Part shown: one piece after another, positions 53,043 to 62,457 of the stretch
Layout: each line of letters begins with the position of its first letter
Position numbering within the stretch: the stretch's first letter is position 1
Origin: Paraglaciecola mesophila
GTDB taxonomy: Bacteria; Pseudomonadota; Gammaproteobacteria; Enterobacterales; Alteromonadaceae
NCBI RefSeq assembly: GCF_009906955.1
Contig: NZ_CP047656.1
Span: 4,339,001 to 4,403,000, forward strand
Reading direction: 5' to 3'
DNA length: 64,000 nt
Made by a program: the position numbers and the translations under genes
The notes under the pieces: model-generated
Database searches by the model: none
Told to the model about the DNA's origin: nothing
The model's input: the letters and a program-made list of their open reading frames with translations, nothing else

Positions 53043-54926
53043 ATGTTGGAAAGAATCAGAGAAGGAACCCAAGGCAAATGGGCCATGGCTATCCTAGGAT
53101 TGGTTATTTTAAGTTTTATATTCGCCGGTGTCGGTAGTTATATCAATTCGTCTGCCGAAACGGCAGCGGCTAAGGTCAACGATGATACGATATCGCAAGC
53201 CGACTTAGAGCGCGCTTATCAGAACGAGCGCGGTCGCATGGAGTCACAGTATGGTGAGGCATTTGCAGCCTTAACTGCTGACAGCGCTTATTTACAACAA
53301 TTTAGGCAGGGCGTTTTAGACCGTCTGATTGGCGATAAACTGATTGAACAAGCAGCTGTGGATTTAGGCTTACGCGTGAGCGATGCACAAATTAAACAAG
53401 CTATTGTAGCGATGCCTGAATTTCAATTTGATGGCAAATTCGATAATGAACGCTATTTAGCCGTTTTACGTCAAGCTGGTTTTCAGCCTAATGAATTCCG
53501 TGATTATATGCGCGTAGACATGACAAGGCGTCAGCTTTCCAACGCACTTTTAGGCTCTGAGTTTACTCTTCTCGCGGAAACAACTGAGGCTTATAAACTT
53601 CAACAGCAAACACGCGATGCTCGCTATTTAACCGTTCCTGCTGATATGTTTAAAGACGACGTATCCGTATCGCAAAGCGATGTTGAAAATTACTACCAAG
53701 CAAACATTACTCAATTCGATACGCAGCAACAAGTGAGTTTGGCGTACGTTGAACTGTCAGTAGATGACTTATTAGCCGACATAGACGTGTCTGAAGATGA
53801 AGCTAAGCAATATTACGAGCAAAATATTCAAGACTTTAGAACCCAAGAAGAGCGTCGAGCGTCACACATTCTGATTGAGTTTGGCGACGATCAACAAAAA
53901 GCTCAACAGCAAGCTGAAGATATTTTGGCTAAAATCAATAATGGTGAAGATTTTGCGGAATTAGCGGAAGCGTTTTCTAACGATACCTTCAGTGCTGAAA
54001 ATGGTGGCGATTTAGACTGGTTCACTACGGGAATGATGGACCCTGCATTTGAAGATGCTGCTTTTGCTTTGCAAAATGTTGGTGATGTGTCAGACGTGGT
54101 AGAAAGTGAATTTGGTTTTCATATAATCAAATTAACAGATGTTAAACCTGAAGAAACCAGCCCGTTTGCAGATGTTAAAGAAGATGTTATTGCCAAACTT
54201 AAAGCGGAACGTGCTGAAGAAGAGTTTTACGCTAAACAATTACGTATGGCTGAAGTGGCGTTTGAAACACCTGATACGCTTGATGAAGTTGCAGCCATTG
54301 CAGAGGTTGACGTTAAAACCACGGTCATGTTTAGCCAAGATGGCGCGCCACAAGCAGTTAACTATCCCAATGTGGTATCCCAAGCCTTCTCAGACGAGCT
54401 AATTAACGACCAAGTTAACAGTGACGTAATCGAGCTCGGTGACAATCATGTTATGTTTATCCGTGTCGCAGACTACGAAGCTCAGCGCACTAAGTCACTT
54501 GATGAAGTGTCAGTTGAAATAAACGATATATTACTAGCTGAACAAGCTCAGCTGGCTGCTAAAACGTGGGCTGAAACGGTATTGTCAGATATGCAATCAG
54601 AGCAGGATGTTACAGATAAATTGCAAACCAAAGGAATTGATTGGCAGGAACAAAAAGCACTGACGAGAAATGCGCCACAAGTTTCACCATCAATTGTCAC
54701 CGCCTTGTTTAAACTAACAGATGGCGAAGACACAAATGGGCAAGTTGTTGAACTGTTAAATGGTGATGTCGCTTTGGTTCAATTACTTCAGGTCAACGAA
54801 GGTGCTGATTTACCCAGTTCTGATGCAGTCGCATTACAAAATCGGTTAACCACCATGCGCGCACAGTTTACCTATGGTGAATTTGTTAATGCGTTACGTG
54901 AGCAAGCTGACGTAGAAATATATTAA
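53043..54926 (+). CDS. ppiD: Periplasmic chaperone PpiD
   Basis: Inner-membrane-anchored SurA/parvulin-like chaperone near the Sec translocon. A single N-terminal helix (about 17-35, AILGLVILSFIFAGVGSYI) is followed by a SurA_N-like region (AAKVNDDTISQADLERAYQNER) and a parvulin domain at about 270-365 (RRASHILIEFGDD to FGFHIIKLTDV). ATG 53043 matches the family; an upstream TTG at 53025 would add six residues. Length 627. YfgM, its reported partner, is at 61.8 kb. Confidence 0.95.
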   Translation: MLERIREGTQGKWAMAILGLVILSFIFAGVGSYINSSAETAAAKVNDDTISQADLERAYQNERGRMESQYGEAFAALTADSAYLQQFRQGVLDRLIGDKLIEQAAVDLGLRVSDAQIKQAIVAMPEFQFDGKFDNERYLAVLRQAGFQPNEFRDYMRVDMTRRQLSNALLGSEFTLLAETTEAYKLQQQTRDARYLTVPADMFKDDVSVSQSDVENYYQANITQFDTQQQVSLAYVELSVDDLLADIDVSEDEAKQYYEQNIQDFRTQEERRASHILIEFGDDQQKAQQQAEDILAKINNGEDFAELAEAFSNDTFSAENGGDLDWFTTGMMDPAFEDAAFALQNVGDVSDVVESEFGFHIIKLTDVKPEETSPFADVKEDVIAKLKAERAEEEFYAKQLRMAEVAFETPDTLDEVAAIAEVDVKTTVMFSQDGAPQAVNYPNVVSQAFSDELINDQVNSDVIELGDNHVMFIRVADYEAQRTKSLDEVSVEINDILLAEQAQLAAKTWAETVLSDMQSEQDVTDKLQTKGIDWQEQKALTRNAPQVSPSIVTALFKLTDGEDTNGQVVELLNGDVALVQLLQVNEGADLPSSDAVALQNRLTTMRAQFTYGEFVNALREQADVEIY

Positions 54927-54940
54927 GTTTTTTCAAAATA

Positions 54941-54969
54941 AAAAAAGGAGCTTCGGCTCCTTTTTTATT
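54941..54969. terminator. Bidirectional terminator after ppiD
   Basis: AAAAAAAGGAGC, loop TTCG, GCTCCTTTTTT. It ends ppiD on the plus strand and, by symmetry, the small minus-strand ORF whose stop is at 54977. Confidence 0.88.
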
Positions 54970-54976
54970 GACTATT

Positions 54977-55153
54977 TTATGTGCTTGTTAACCACAGCAT
55001 CACGGTATAGAACGAGGCAATAACCGCTGAGAACACTAATATGTAGATGAACCCTTGTTTTCCTTGGCGTAAAGAAAACCCCCGCAGCCTAAGGTAAGCA
55101 AACCACAGCAAGCATAAAATCAATGGGAGTAAAAAAAGTAGGCGTAACACCAT
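54977..55153 (-). CDS. Small two-helix membrane protein (58 residues)
   Basis: A short ORF in the 437-bp ppiD-ndk gap. It translates to MVLRLLFLLPLILCLLWFAY, a basic loop (LRLRGFSLRQGKQG), then FIYILVFSAVIASFYTVMLW, ending in LTST. That is two helices with a positively charged hairpin loop, so both ends would be periplasmic. AAGGAG lies 2 nt before the ATG and 5 nt before the next codon GTG, so GTG (55150) may be the real start. It ends at the shared bidirectional terminator. The function is unknown and I do not recognise the family. Confidence 0.65.
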   Translation of the reverse strand: MVLRLLFLLPLILCLLWFAYLRLRGFSLRQGKQGFIYILVFSAVIASFYTVMLWLTST

Positions 55154-55283
55154 TTCTCCTTATTATTGGCTTTCTTGACGCTATCATAAACAGTTTACAC
55201 TCTTGAATATACGGCAATCTAAATATGCTTGAGATTGTAAATCGCAAAATTTTTTCTATGACGCAGATTAATTTTGTGATTTG

Positions 55284-55313
55284 TTGGGCTTTTGCTGAGG
55301 AAACGCATATAAT
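55284..55313 (+). promoter_or_regulatory. ndk promoter
   Basis: TTGGGC (55284-55289), 18-nt spacer, TATAAT (55308-55313), about 50 bp before the ndk ATG. Perfect -10, weak -35. Confidence 0.65.
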
Positions 55314-55363
55314 CCGCGCGAATTTTTAATCGCAATTTTATAATTTGTAATCGGAGACCAATC

Positions 55364-55795
55364 ATGGCCTTAGAACGTACTTTTTCAATTATCAAGCCAG
55401 ACGCAGTAGCTAAAAATGTTATTGGCGCAATCTACAACCGTTTTGAAAGCGCAGGCCTACGCATTGTTGCTTCTAAAATGGTTCACCTTAGCAAAGAGCA
55501 AGCGGAAGGATTCTATGCTGAGCACAGCGAGCGTCCTTTCTTTGGTGCTTTGGTAGAATTTATGACATCTGGTCCGGTTATGGTTCAGGTTTTAGAAGGC
55601 GAAAACGCAGTCGTTAAAAACCGTGAAATCATGGGCGCCACTAATCCAGCTGAAGCATTAGCGGGCACGTTACGTGCTGATTACGCAGCATCGATTGATG
55701 AGAACGCTTGTCACGGTTCAGATGCGCCTGAATCTGCAGCACGTGAAATTGCTTATTTCTTCTCTGACGAAGAAATTTGCCCTCGCACTCGTTAA
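55364..55795 (+). CDS. ndk: Nucleoside diphosphate kinase
   Basis: Balances nucleoside triphosphate pools by phosphate transfer via a phosphohistidine. The active-site His117 is in NACHGSDAPESA. The N-terminus is ERTFSIIKPDAVAKN. 143 residues, the normal length. A GGAGA site precedes the ATG. Promoter and terminator flank it, so it is probably monocistronic. Confidence 0.98.
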   Translation: MALERTFSIIKPDAVAKNVIGAIYNRFESAGLRIVASKMVHLSKEQAEGFYAEHSERPFFGALVEFMTSGPVMVQVLEGENAVVKNREIMGATNPAEALAGTLRADYAASIDENACHGSDAPESAAREIAYFFSDEEICPRTR

Positions 55796-55815
55796 TTTAA
55801 TTAACGCCGGTAAGT

Positions 55816-55838
55816 AAGGGAGCCTAGGCTCCCTTTTG
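55816..55838 (+). terminator. Intrinsic terminator of ndk
   Basis: AAGGGAGCC, loop TA, GGCTCCCTTTT, about 20 bp after the stop codon. Confidence 0.85.
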
Positions 55839-55927
55839 CGATCTAAATGCGCTACAACGCCTAACAAAATGGTAGTTTTCGCATAAAAAATGTACACTAG
55901 TTTCTTTTATTTGAGGTACCCCGTTTC

Positions 55928-57070
55928 ATGTCACAAGTGATGTCAGCAAAACCGACTAAAATCAATTTACTTAACTTCAACCGAGCGGGTTTAAGGGAGT
56001 ATTTTAGTTCGATTGGTGAAAAGCCATTTCGTGCTGACCAAGTGATGAAATGGATATATCAGGCAGGCGTGTCTGATTTTGATCAAATGACTAATTTGAA
56101 TAAAGCGCTACGCGAAAAACTTAAAACACAATGTGAAATCAAAGCCCCTGAAATTGCCTATCAGCAAGGCGCTACCGATGGCACGATCAAGTTCGCACTT
56201 CGCTTAGAAGGTGGGCAAGAAGTAGAAACTGTTTGGATCCCAGATGCTGATCGCGCGACCTTGTGCGTGTCCTCGCAAGTGGGCTGTGCGCTAGAATGCA
56301 CATTCTGTTCAACTGCTCAGCAAGGGTTCAATCGTAATTTGAGCGTAGCAGAAATCATCGGCCAAGTATGGCGAGTGGCAACGACAATAGGCTTGTCGAA
56401 TGACAGCGCTAAACGACCGATCACTAATGTGGTCATGATGGGAATGGGAGAGCCTTTACTCAATTTAAAGAATGTGGTTCCCGCTATGGATTTAATGTTG
56501 GACGATCTAGCCTTTGGGTTGTCAAAGCGCCGGGTGACACTTAGTACGTCTGGTGTGGTACCTGCTTTAGATATGCTAGGTGATCAAATCGATGTGGCAC
56601 TAGCTATTTCGTTACATGCCCCAGATGACAAATTGCGTGATGAAATTGTGCCAATTAACAAGAAGTATCCAATTCAAGAGTTTTTGGCAGGCGTTCGCCG
56701 TTATCTCGCTAAATCAAATGCTAACCAAGGCAAAGTGACGGTTGAGTATGTCATGCTAAACGGTATTAACGACAGTACTGATCAAGCACACGCCTTAGCC
56801 AAGGTTTTGGCAGATACACCCAGCAAAATTAACCTCATTCCGTTTAACCCTTATCCCGGTTCACCTTATAACCGTTCAAGTAATTCGCGAATAGATCGCT
56901 TTGCTAAAGTACTATCAAGTTATGGATTGATGGTTGTTGTGCGTAAAACACGTGGTGATGATATAGATGCTGCTTGTGGCCAGTTAGTAGGAGATGTGGT
57001 GGACAGAACCAAACGAATGTTGAAAAAACAGATGAAGGGTGATGAAATTTCGGTGAAAATGCAACATTGA
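55928..57070 (+). CDS. rlmN: Dual-specificity rRNA/tRNA m2A methyltransferase RlmN
   Basis: Radical-SAM methyltransferase for A2503 of 23S rRNA and A37 of certain tRNAs. The cluster motif CxxxCxxC is in GCALECTFCSTAQQG. MGMGEPLLN and SISLHAPDD-like segments follow (AISLHAPDD). The methylated Cys near the end lies in DAACGQL. 380 residues. It is the first gene of the rlmN-pilF-rodZ-ispG-hisS block, as in E. coli and Pseudomonas. Confidence 0.97.
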   Translation: MSQVMSAKPTKINLLNFNRAGLREYFSSIGEKPFRADQVMKWIYQAGVSDFDQMTNLNKALREKLKTQCEIKAPEIAYQQGATDGTIKFALRLEGGQEVETVWIPDADRATLCVSSQVGCALECTFCSTAQQGFNRNLSVAEIIGQVWRVATTIGLSNDSAKRPITNVVMMGMGEPLLNLKNVVPAMDLMLDDLAFGLSKRRVTLSTSGVVPALDMLGDQIDVALAISLHAPDDKLRDEIVPINKKYPIQEFLAGVRRYLAKSNANQGKVTVEYVMLNGINDSTDQAHALAKVLADTPSKINLIPFNPYPGSPYNRSSNSRIDRFAKVLSSYGLMVVVRKTRGDDIDAACGQLVGDVVDRTKRMLKKQMKGDEISVKMQH

Positions 57071-57090
57071 GTATTAACCGAGTGATTGCT

Positions 57091-58080
57091 ATGAAACTTT
57101 TTCGCTGTTTTATTGTTGTTTTAATATTTGGGTTAAGCGCTTGTGCTAGCCAAAATAGCGGCACCGCAGTAGACGATTTTGATAAACAAAAAGCAGCAAA
57201 AACTCGTTTATCATTAGGGCTTACTTATTTGGAAAATGGTAATTATAGTCAAGCTAAGTTCAATCTTGATAAAGCATTGGCGTTCGCGCCTAACTTAGCA
57301 GATGTGCATTATGGCATGGCATATTATTATCAGAACGTTGAAGAGCCCGAATCAGCGTCTAAGGCCTATCAAAAAGCCATCAGTTTAGCGCCTAAAAACG
57401 CCGACATCGCTAACAGTTATGGCGCGTTTTTGTGCTCACAAGGTGATTATGAACAAGCCAAGGAGTATTTCTTTAAAGCCCTTAATAGCGATGTTTATAA
57501 CTCATCTGCAGAGACATATGAAAATCTAGCATTGTGCAGTCAAAGCCAAAATGCATTTGACGATGCTATCGGCTTTCTTAAGGACGCGTTAAATCATCAA
57601 CCAGGTCGAGCGAAAAGTTTATTTTTATTAGCTCAGGTTCAATTACAGGCGAACCGATTCGCCGCAGCCAGAGATAGCTTACGACGATATGAAAAAGTCG
57701 CTTCTGTTTCAGCACAAAGCTTATGGTTAGCAGTCAAAATAGAAGAGGGGGCAGGTGCCCCGAAACGAGCGACAGATTATGCCAATATGTTACTCAGCTT
57801 GTATCCTGACTTTCAGCCAGCAAGGGATTATATTAACGGTATCGACGTAACTAGTGCGCCTGAGCCGACGGTCAATACACCTGAAGTTAAGCCTCAAAAC
57901 GATGCGCTGAAGGTCGGCTTGCCGTCTAATCAGTATCACGTTGTTACAGCAAAAGAGAATCTTTATCGCCTTTCTCTGCAATATAACGTTAAGATGAAGA
58001 AACTAATGGAATGGAATGATATTTCAGATCCTGCCTCTATCTACATTGGGCAAAAGTTAATTGTCGTCGAGCCTAAATAG
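57091..58080 (+). CDS. pilF: Type IV pilus pilotin PilF (PilW) with C-terminal LysM domain
   Basis: Outer membrane lipoprotein that assists PilQ secretin assembly. The ATG at 57091 gives a lipoprotein signal peptide with lipobox LSAC at residues 16-19; an upstream TTG overlapping rlmN is less likely. Residues about 40-240 contain about six TPR repeats (for example TYLENGNYSQAKFNLDKALA). Residues about 283-328 form a LysM domain (YHVVTAKENLYRLSLQYNV ending YIGQKLIVV). LysM suggests peptidoglycan anchoring, an addition absent from the standard P. aeruginosa PilF. Confidence 0.92.
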   Translation: MKLFRCFIVVLIFGLSACASQNSGTAVDDFDKQKAAKTRLSLGLTYLENGNYSQAKFNLDKALAFAPNLADVHYGMAYYYQNVEEPESASKAYQKAISLAPKNADIANSYGAFLCSQGDYEQAKEYFFKALNSDVYNSSAETYENLALCSQSQNAFDDAIGFLKDALNHQPGRAKSLFLLAQVQLQANRFAAARDSLRRYEKVASVSAQSLWLAVKIEEGAGAPKRATDYANMLLSLYPDFQPARDYINGIDVTSAPEPTVNTPEVKPQNDALKVGLPSNQYHVVTAKENLYRLSLQYNVKMKKLMEWNDISDPASIYIGQKLIVVEPK

Positions 58081-58121
58081 CCATCAAAATTAATTGTAAA
58101 TATAAGAGTAGCGTTATTTAA

Positions 58122-59162
58122 ATGAGTGAAGAAGTACAACATGTGGAAGAGCCTAAAGTACAGGGTCCTGGTCCTGTATTAAAAGCTGCGCGTTTAGAAA
58201 AGGGATTGACGGTGGAACAAATCGCCAGTCGGATTCACTTAAAACCAAGCTTGGTCAGTGCATTAGAAGATGATGTATACGACCAAGGTATTTCGATGAC
58301 CTTTATTAAGGGATATCTTAAGCTTTATGCACGTCAGGTCGATGTATCTGAAGCGCAAGTGCTCGACGGCCTAGACAACCTAGATACCCATAAAAAAGAA
58401 CCCGCTAAATTGCAAAGCTTTTCCCGTCGCGTCGCCCATCAAGCTAATGACGACAAGCTGATGTTAGTTACCTATCTTATTTTAGCGGTCGTTGTCGCCT
58501 TGGTGGTAGTTTGGTGGTTTCAGCAAAGTGATAACGATAAGATTGACATCTTAGATACCCCAGCCATACAAACAGACGCCACAGGCATCGCGCAAGATGA
58601 TGTGTCACTCACTGACGAACTAGGACCTGATGAATCCGCTGCAGGTGACATCCCTGATGGCCAAGATGATGCTACGGGGAAGCTACCAAGCTCGGGAGTT
58701 GAACAACCTGAGGGCGATTTATCAACAAATTCCTTAGAGTCAATACAAGCTGAAGGCAATACTCAAACTGCTAGCGAGTCAGCTAGCAACGATGATGACA
58801 GTAATGTTGATAGCACCTTAAATGGCAGGTTAAATAGTGCGGTAAACAATACTATTGCCGAAAACACATCGGACGCGGACGATAGTCTACCCGAAGGGGC
58901 GTCAGCGACACTTGGCGAACCAGTGGACGTTGTTTTTACTTTTGCTGATGATTGTTGGGTAAGCGTTATTGATGCGACAGGTGAAACAATTGCCATTGGC
59001 GTTAAGGTTGCGGGGCGCGTAATGAACATTTCAGGCATTGCGCCGTTTGAAATTATTTTAGGGGCACCGAGCGTTGTGCAAATAAAATATGCCGATAAAA
59101 ACGTCGATATGTCATTCTTAGCCCCTAATAGTACCGCTAAATTCTCGCTACCTAGGGCATAA
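58122..59162 (+). CDS. rodZ: Cytoskeletal shape protein RodZ
   Basis: Bitopic protein linking MreB to the cell-wall machinery. The N-terminal helix-turn-helix is at about 15-80 (LKAARLEKGLTVEQIASRIHL). One membrane helix is at about 110-130 (VTYLILAVVVALVVVWWF). A long acidic Ser/Asp-rich periplasmic linker follows, then a C-terminal DUF4115 beta domain (about 265-345). Length 346. It lies 41 bp after pilF and 81 bp before ispG. Confidence 0.93.
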   Translation: MSEEVQHVEEPKVQGPGPVLKAARLEKGLTVEQIASRIHLKPSLVSALEDDVYDQGISMTFIKGYLKLYARQVDVSEAQVLDGLDNLDTHKKEPAKLQSFSRRVAHQANDDKLMLVTYLILAVVVALVVVWWFQQSDNDKIDILDTPAIQTDATGIAQDDVSLTDELGPDESAAGDIPDGQDDATGKLPSSGVEQPEGDLSTNSLESIQAEGNTQTASESASNDDDSNVDSTLNGRLNSAVNNTIAENTSDADDSLPEGASATLGEPVDVVFTFADDCWVSVIDATGETIAIGVKVAGRVMNISGIAPFEIILGAPSVVQIKYADKNVDMSFLAPNSTAKFSLPRA

Positions 59163-59243
59163 GTCATAAACAGTTAAATTGTATGTGCTTGGCGCCAATT
59201 TCCAGCACAGGTTACACCTTATCAAATTGAGTTAGGAAACAGC

Positions 59244-60362
59244 ATGTTTGCAGAGTCACCAATAAAACGCAGAGAATCAACCAGAATTAATGTGGGCAGC
59301 GTTCCTATTGGCGGCGGAGCCCCCATAGCCGTGCAATCAATGACCAATACCTTAACAACTGATGTTGAGGCAACGGTGGCGCAAATTAAGCGTATTGTTG
59401 CAGTAGGCGGAGAAATTGTGCGCGTGTCAGTGCCTACTATGGATGCAGCTGAAGCGTTTAAACAAATAAAGCAACAGGTGGATATTCCATTGATTGCTGA
59501 TATCCACTTTGATTACCGTATCGCCTTAAAAGTAGCGGAATACGGTGTAGACTGCCTGCGTATTAATCCAGGCAATATCGGCAGCATGGAGAGAGTTCGC
59601 TCTGTGGTTGATTGTGCCAGAGACAAGGGGATTCCAATACGAATTGGGGTGAACGGTGGCTCCTTAGAAAAAGATTTACAAGAGAAGTACGGTGAGCCGA
59701 CACCGGAAGCGCTGGTGGAATCTGCTATGCGCCATGTAGACATCTTGGATAAATTAAATTTCGACCAGTTTAAAGTCAGTGTTAAGGCTTCCGATGTATT
59801 TTTAGCGGTGGGCGCTTATCGTGCACTGGCTAAAAAGATTGATCAGCCATTGCATTTGGGGATCACCGAAGCCGGTGGTTTTCGCGCTGGAGCAGTAAAA
59901 AGTGCGGTTGGCCTTGGCATGTTATTAGCTGAAGGGATCGGTGATACGATCCGCATTTCTTTAGCTGCAGATCCTGTCGAAGAAATTAAAGTGGGCTTTG
60001 ATATTTTAAAATCGCTACGTATTCGTTCTCGTGGGATTAACTTTATCGCCTGCCCAAGTTGTTCTCGCCAAGAGTTTGACGTGATAAGCACAGTTAACGC
60101 GCTTGAATCACGCTTGGAAGATTTATTGACCCCTATGGATGTGTCAATTATTGGTTGCGTCGTCAATGGGCCAGGGGAAGCTGAAGTCTCTGATTTAGGG
60201 TTAACGGGAGCACGGAATATGAGTGGCTTTTACGTAGATGGTAAACGTCAAAAAGAGCGCTTGTCTAACGATGACTTAGTCGACCAACTCGAAAAACGTA
60301 TACGTGCCAAAGCAGCCTTACTTGATAGCAGTAAGAAAATCGACATAAAGCATCTTGGATAA
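59244..60362 (+). CDS. ispG: 4-hydroxy-3-methylbut-2-en-1-yl diphosphate synthase
   Basis: Iron-sulfur enzyme of the MEP pathway, the step before IspH. It begins RRESTRINVGSVPIGGGAPI. Cluster cysteines are in CPSCSRQEFD (two) and IGCVVNGPGEA. 372 residues, typical of the bacterial form. TTAGGAAAC lies before the ATG. Both Fe-S steps of this pathway are therefore in the window, about 50 kb apart. Confidence 0.97.
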   Translation: MFAESPIKRRESTRINVGSVPIGGGAPIAVQSMTNTLTTDVEATVAQIKRIVAVGGEIVRVSVPTMDAAEAFKQIKQQVDIPLIADIHFDYRIALKVAEYGVDCLRINPGNIGSMERVRSVVDCARDKGIPIRIGVNGGSLEKDLQEKYGEPTPEALVESAMRHVDILDKLNFDQFKVSVKASDVFLAVGAYRALAKKIDQPLHLGITEAGGFRAGAVKSAVGLGMLLAEGIGDTIRISLAADPVEEIKVGFDILKSLRIRSRGINFIACPSCSRQEFDVISTVNALESRLEDLLTPMDVSIIGCVVNGPGEAEVSDLGLTGARNMSGFYVDGKRQKERLSNDDLVDQLEKRIRAKAALLDSSKKIDIKHLG

Positions 60363-60404
60363 TAGCCAACTTAGGTAAAAAAGCGTGATAAAGCGGAGTC
60401 TTCG

Positions 60405-60443
60405 TTTACGTTTACCAACAACGCCCCTATAATACGGGGCTTT
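60405..60443 (+). promoter_or_regulatory. hisS promoter overlapping an ispG terminator-like hairpin
   Basis: TTTACG (60405-60410), 17-nt spacer, TATAAT (60428-60433). The same TATAAT is the loop of GCCCC-TATAATAC-GGGGC-TTTT (60423-60443). The hairpin could end ispG transcripts while its DNA serves as the hisS -10. Confidence 0.6.
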
Positions 60444-60475
60444 TCAATACTATCTAGTCAAAGAGAATTTCCTTA

Positions 60476-61756
60476 GTGTCTAAACAAATACAGGCAATAC
60501 GAGGCATGAATGATTGCCTTCCTGAGCAGTCGGGCTTATGGCAATGGGCTGAAAAAGCGATTCGTGAAGTCGTTGCCAGTTATGGTTACCAAGAAGTCCG
60601 TACACCAATCGTTGAAAGCACCGACCTTTTTAAGCGCTCTATTGGCGAAGTGACCGATATTGTCGAAAAAGAAATGTATACCTTTGCCGATCGAAACGAT
60701 GACAGTTTAACTTTACGCCCAGAAGGCACGGCTAGTGTTGTGCGTGCTGGTAATGAACATGGCTTGCTTTACAACCAGCAACAACGTTTGTGGTATATGG
60801 GCCCTATGTTTCGTCATGAACGCCCGCAAAAGGGCCGCTACCGTCAGTTTCATCAGTTTGGGGTGGAAGTATTTGGTTTAGCTGGTCCTGACATTGATGC
60901 AGAAGTGATTGCCTTGAGCGCCCGTTTATGGAAAAAGTTCGGGATTTCTGAGCAAGTAACGTTAGAACTAAACTCCTTAGGCTCTAACCAAGCGCGTGAA
61001 ACCTATCGTCAAGCGCTAGTTGCATACTTACTTGAAAGGAAAGAGCATTTAGACGAAGACAGTTTACGCCGTTTACAGAGCAATCCTTTACGCGTTTTAG
61101 ATAGTAAGAACCCCCAAGTGCAAGCGGCTATCACGGATGCTCCAAGCTTAATTGATTACTTAGATGCTGAATCTAAAGAACATTTTCATGCATTGTGTGA
61201 ACGTTTAGACGCCTTAGGCATCCAATACCGAGTTAATCCACGTTTAGTGCGCGGGTTGGACTATTATAACCGCACTGTTTTCGAATGGGTGACTGATAGT
61301 TTAGGGGCGCAAGGCACTGTTTGTGCAGGCGGCCGTTATGATGGTCTCGTTGAACAATTAGGCGGTAAATCGACCCAAGGTGTCGGCTTTGCCATTGGAT
61401 TAGAGCGTTTGGTGTTAATGCTTCAAGCAAATGGAGCAGAAGAGTTTGTCCCCTCTCCAGTGGATGTGTACGTTACTGCTATGGGAGATGAAGTTGAGCT
61501 ATACGCCTTAAAAATAGCTGAAAGTTTGCGTGATGTCATGCCAGGCCTTAGAGTACAAACCCATTTCGGTGGTGGAAACTTTAAAAAGCAAATGAAGCGC
61601 GCAGATAAAAGTGCTGCCCGAGTAGCCTTAGTCTTAGGTGAAAGTGAACAGCAGGAAGCGCAGGTTAGCATTAAATTTTTACGTGAAGATAAACCTCAGA
61701 TTCGAGTTGCACGCTCGGAACTTGAGTCGACGTTAAGTACGTTATTTTCACTTTAA
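60476..61756 (+). CDS. hisS: Histidyl-tRNA synthetase
   Basis: Class II synthetase for tRNA-His, whose tRNA gene is at 45.9 kb. Motif 2 is MFRHERPQKGRYRQFHQFGVE, and the histidine-binding motif is VRGLDYYNRTVFE. The C-terminal anticodon-binding domain follows (VDVYVTAMGDEVE). 426 residues. The start is GTG at 60476 (family N-terminus SKQIQAIRGMNDCLP). Confidence 0.97.
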   Translation: MSKQIQAIRGMNDCLPEQSGLWQWAEKAIREVVASYGYQEVRTPIVESTDLFKRSIGEVTDIVEKEMYTFADRNDDSLTLRPEGTASVVRAGNEHGLLYNQQQRLWYMGPMFRHERPQKGRYRQFHQFGVEVFGLAGPDIDAEVIALSARLWKKFGISEQVTLELNSLGSNQARETYRQALVAYLLERKEHLDEDSLRRLQSNPLRVLDSKNPQVQAAITDAPSLIDYLDAESKEHFHALCERLDALGIQYRVNPRLVRGLDYYNRTVFEWVTDSLGAQGTVCAGGRYDGLVEQLGGKSTQGVGFAIGLERLVLMLQANGAEEFVPSPVDVYVTAMGDEVELYALKIAESLRDVMPGLRVQTHFGGGNFKKQMKRADKSAARVALVLGESEQQEAQVSIKFLREDKPQIRVARSELESTLSTLFSL

Positions 61757-61823
61757 TACAAATTTAACAAAAAATTAGTCGCTGCTTATATTCAAAGTAG
61801 TGCAGCAGTGAGAGGAAGTTGCG

Positions 61824-62447
61824 ATGGAACATTACGAAACAGAAGAACAACAAGTTGAAGCGATCAAGCGATTTTGGAAAGAGAACGGTACCGCAATTAT
61901 CGTTGGTGCAGTTCTTGGCTTAGGTGGTCTTTGGGGCTGGCGTTATTACAACGATGAACAAATCGCTGCAAAAGAACAGGCTTCTGCTGCCTTTGAATCG
62001 CAAACTGCTGCTTTATTGGCAGAAGATGCTAATTTTGGTCAAGCGAAACAGTATATTAATGAAAACAGTGATACAGGTTATGCATTGTTAATGGCCTTTC
62101 AGCTTGCTCAACAAGCCATCGATCGTAAAGATCTTGGTGAGGCTGAAAAGCAGTTAGAATTTGCCGCGGCCAATAGTCAGAATGAAGCCGTAAATGCGCT
62201 TGCAAATTTACGTTTGGCTCGCGTGCAACTCGCTTTAGAGAAACCAGAGAAAGCGCTTGCCAGTGTCGAGAATATAACGGCTGCTGCGTTTAGTGCTCAG
62301 CAACAGGAAATCAAAGGCGACATTTACGTTAAACAAGAAATGTTTGATAAAGCCCGCAGTGCCTACAGCGCCGCAGTGGCAGCGAACTCAGCGAACACTG
62401 TTGTCAAAATGAAACTAGATAACCTAGCACTTGCGGCGAATGGGTAG
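61824..62447 (+). CDS. yfgM: YfgM family periplasmic chaperone/ancillary translocon protein
   Basis: A 207-residue membrane-anchored TPR-like protein. The N-terminus has EEQQVEAIKRFWKENGTA followed by a helix (about 20-40, IIVGAVLGLGGLWGWRYY), then alpha-helical repeats. In E. coli YfgM associates with the SecYEG translocon together with PpiD. It is followed closely by bamB, the conserved order. Confidence 0.94.
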   Translation: MEHYETEEQQVEAIKRFWKENGTAIIVGAVLGLGGLWGWRYYNDEQIAAKEQASAAFESQTAALLAEDANFGQAKQYINENSDTGYALLMAFQLAQQAIDRKDLGEAEKQLEFAAANSQNEAVNALANLRLARVQLALEKPEKALASVENITAAAFSAQQQEIKGDIYVKQEMFDKARSAYSAAVAANSANTVVKMKLDNLALAANG

Positions 62448-62457
62448 GGAATTATAC

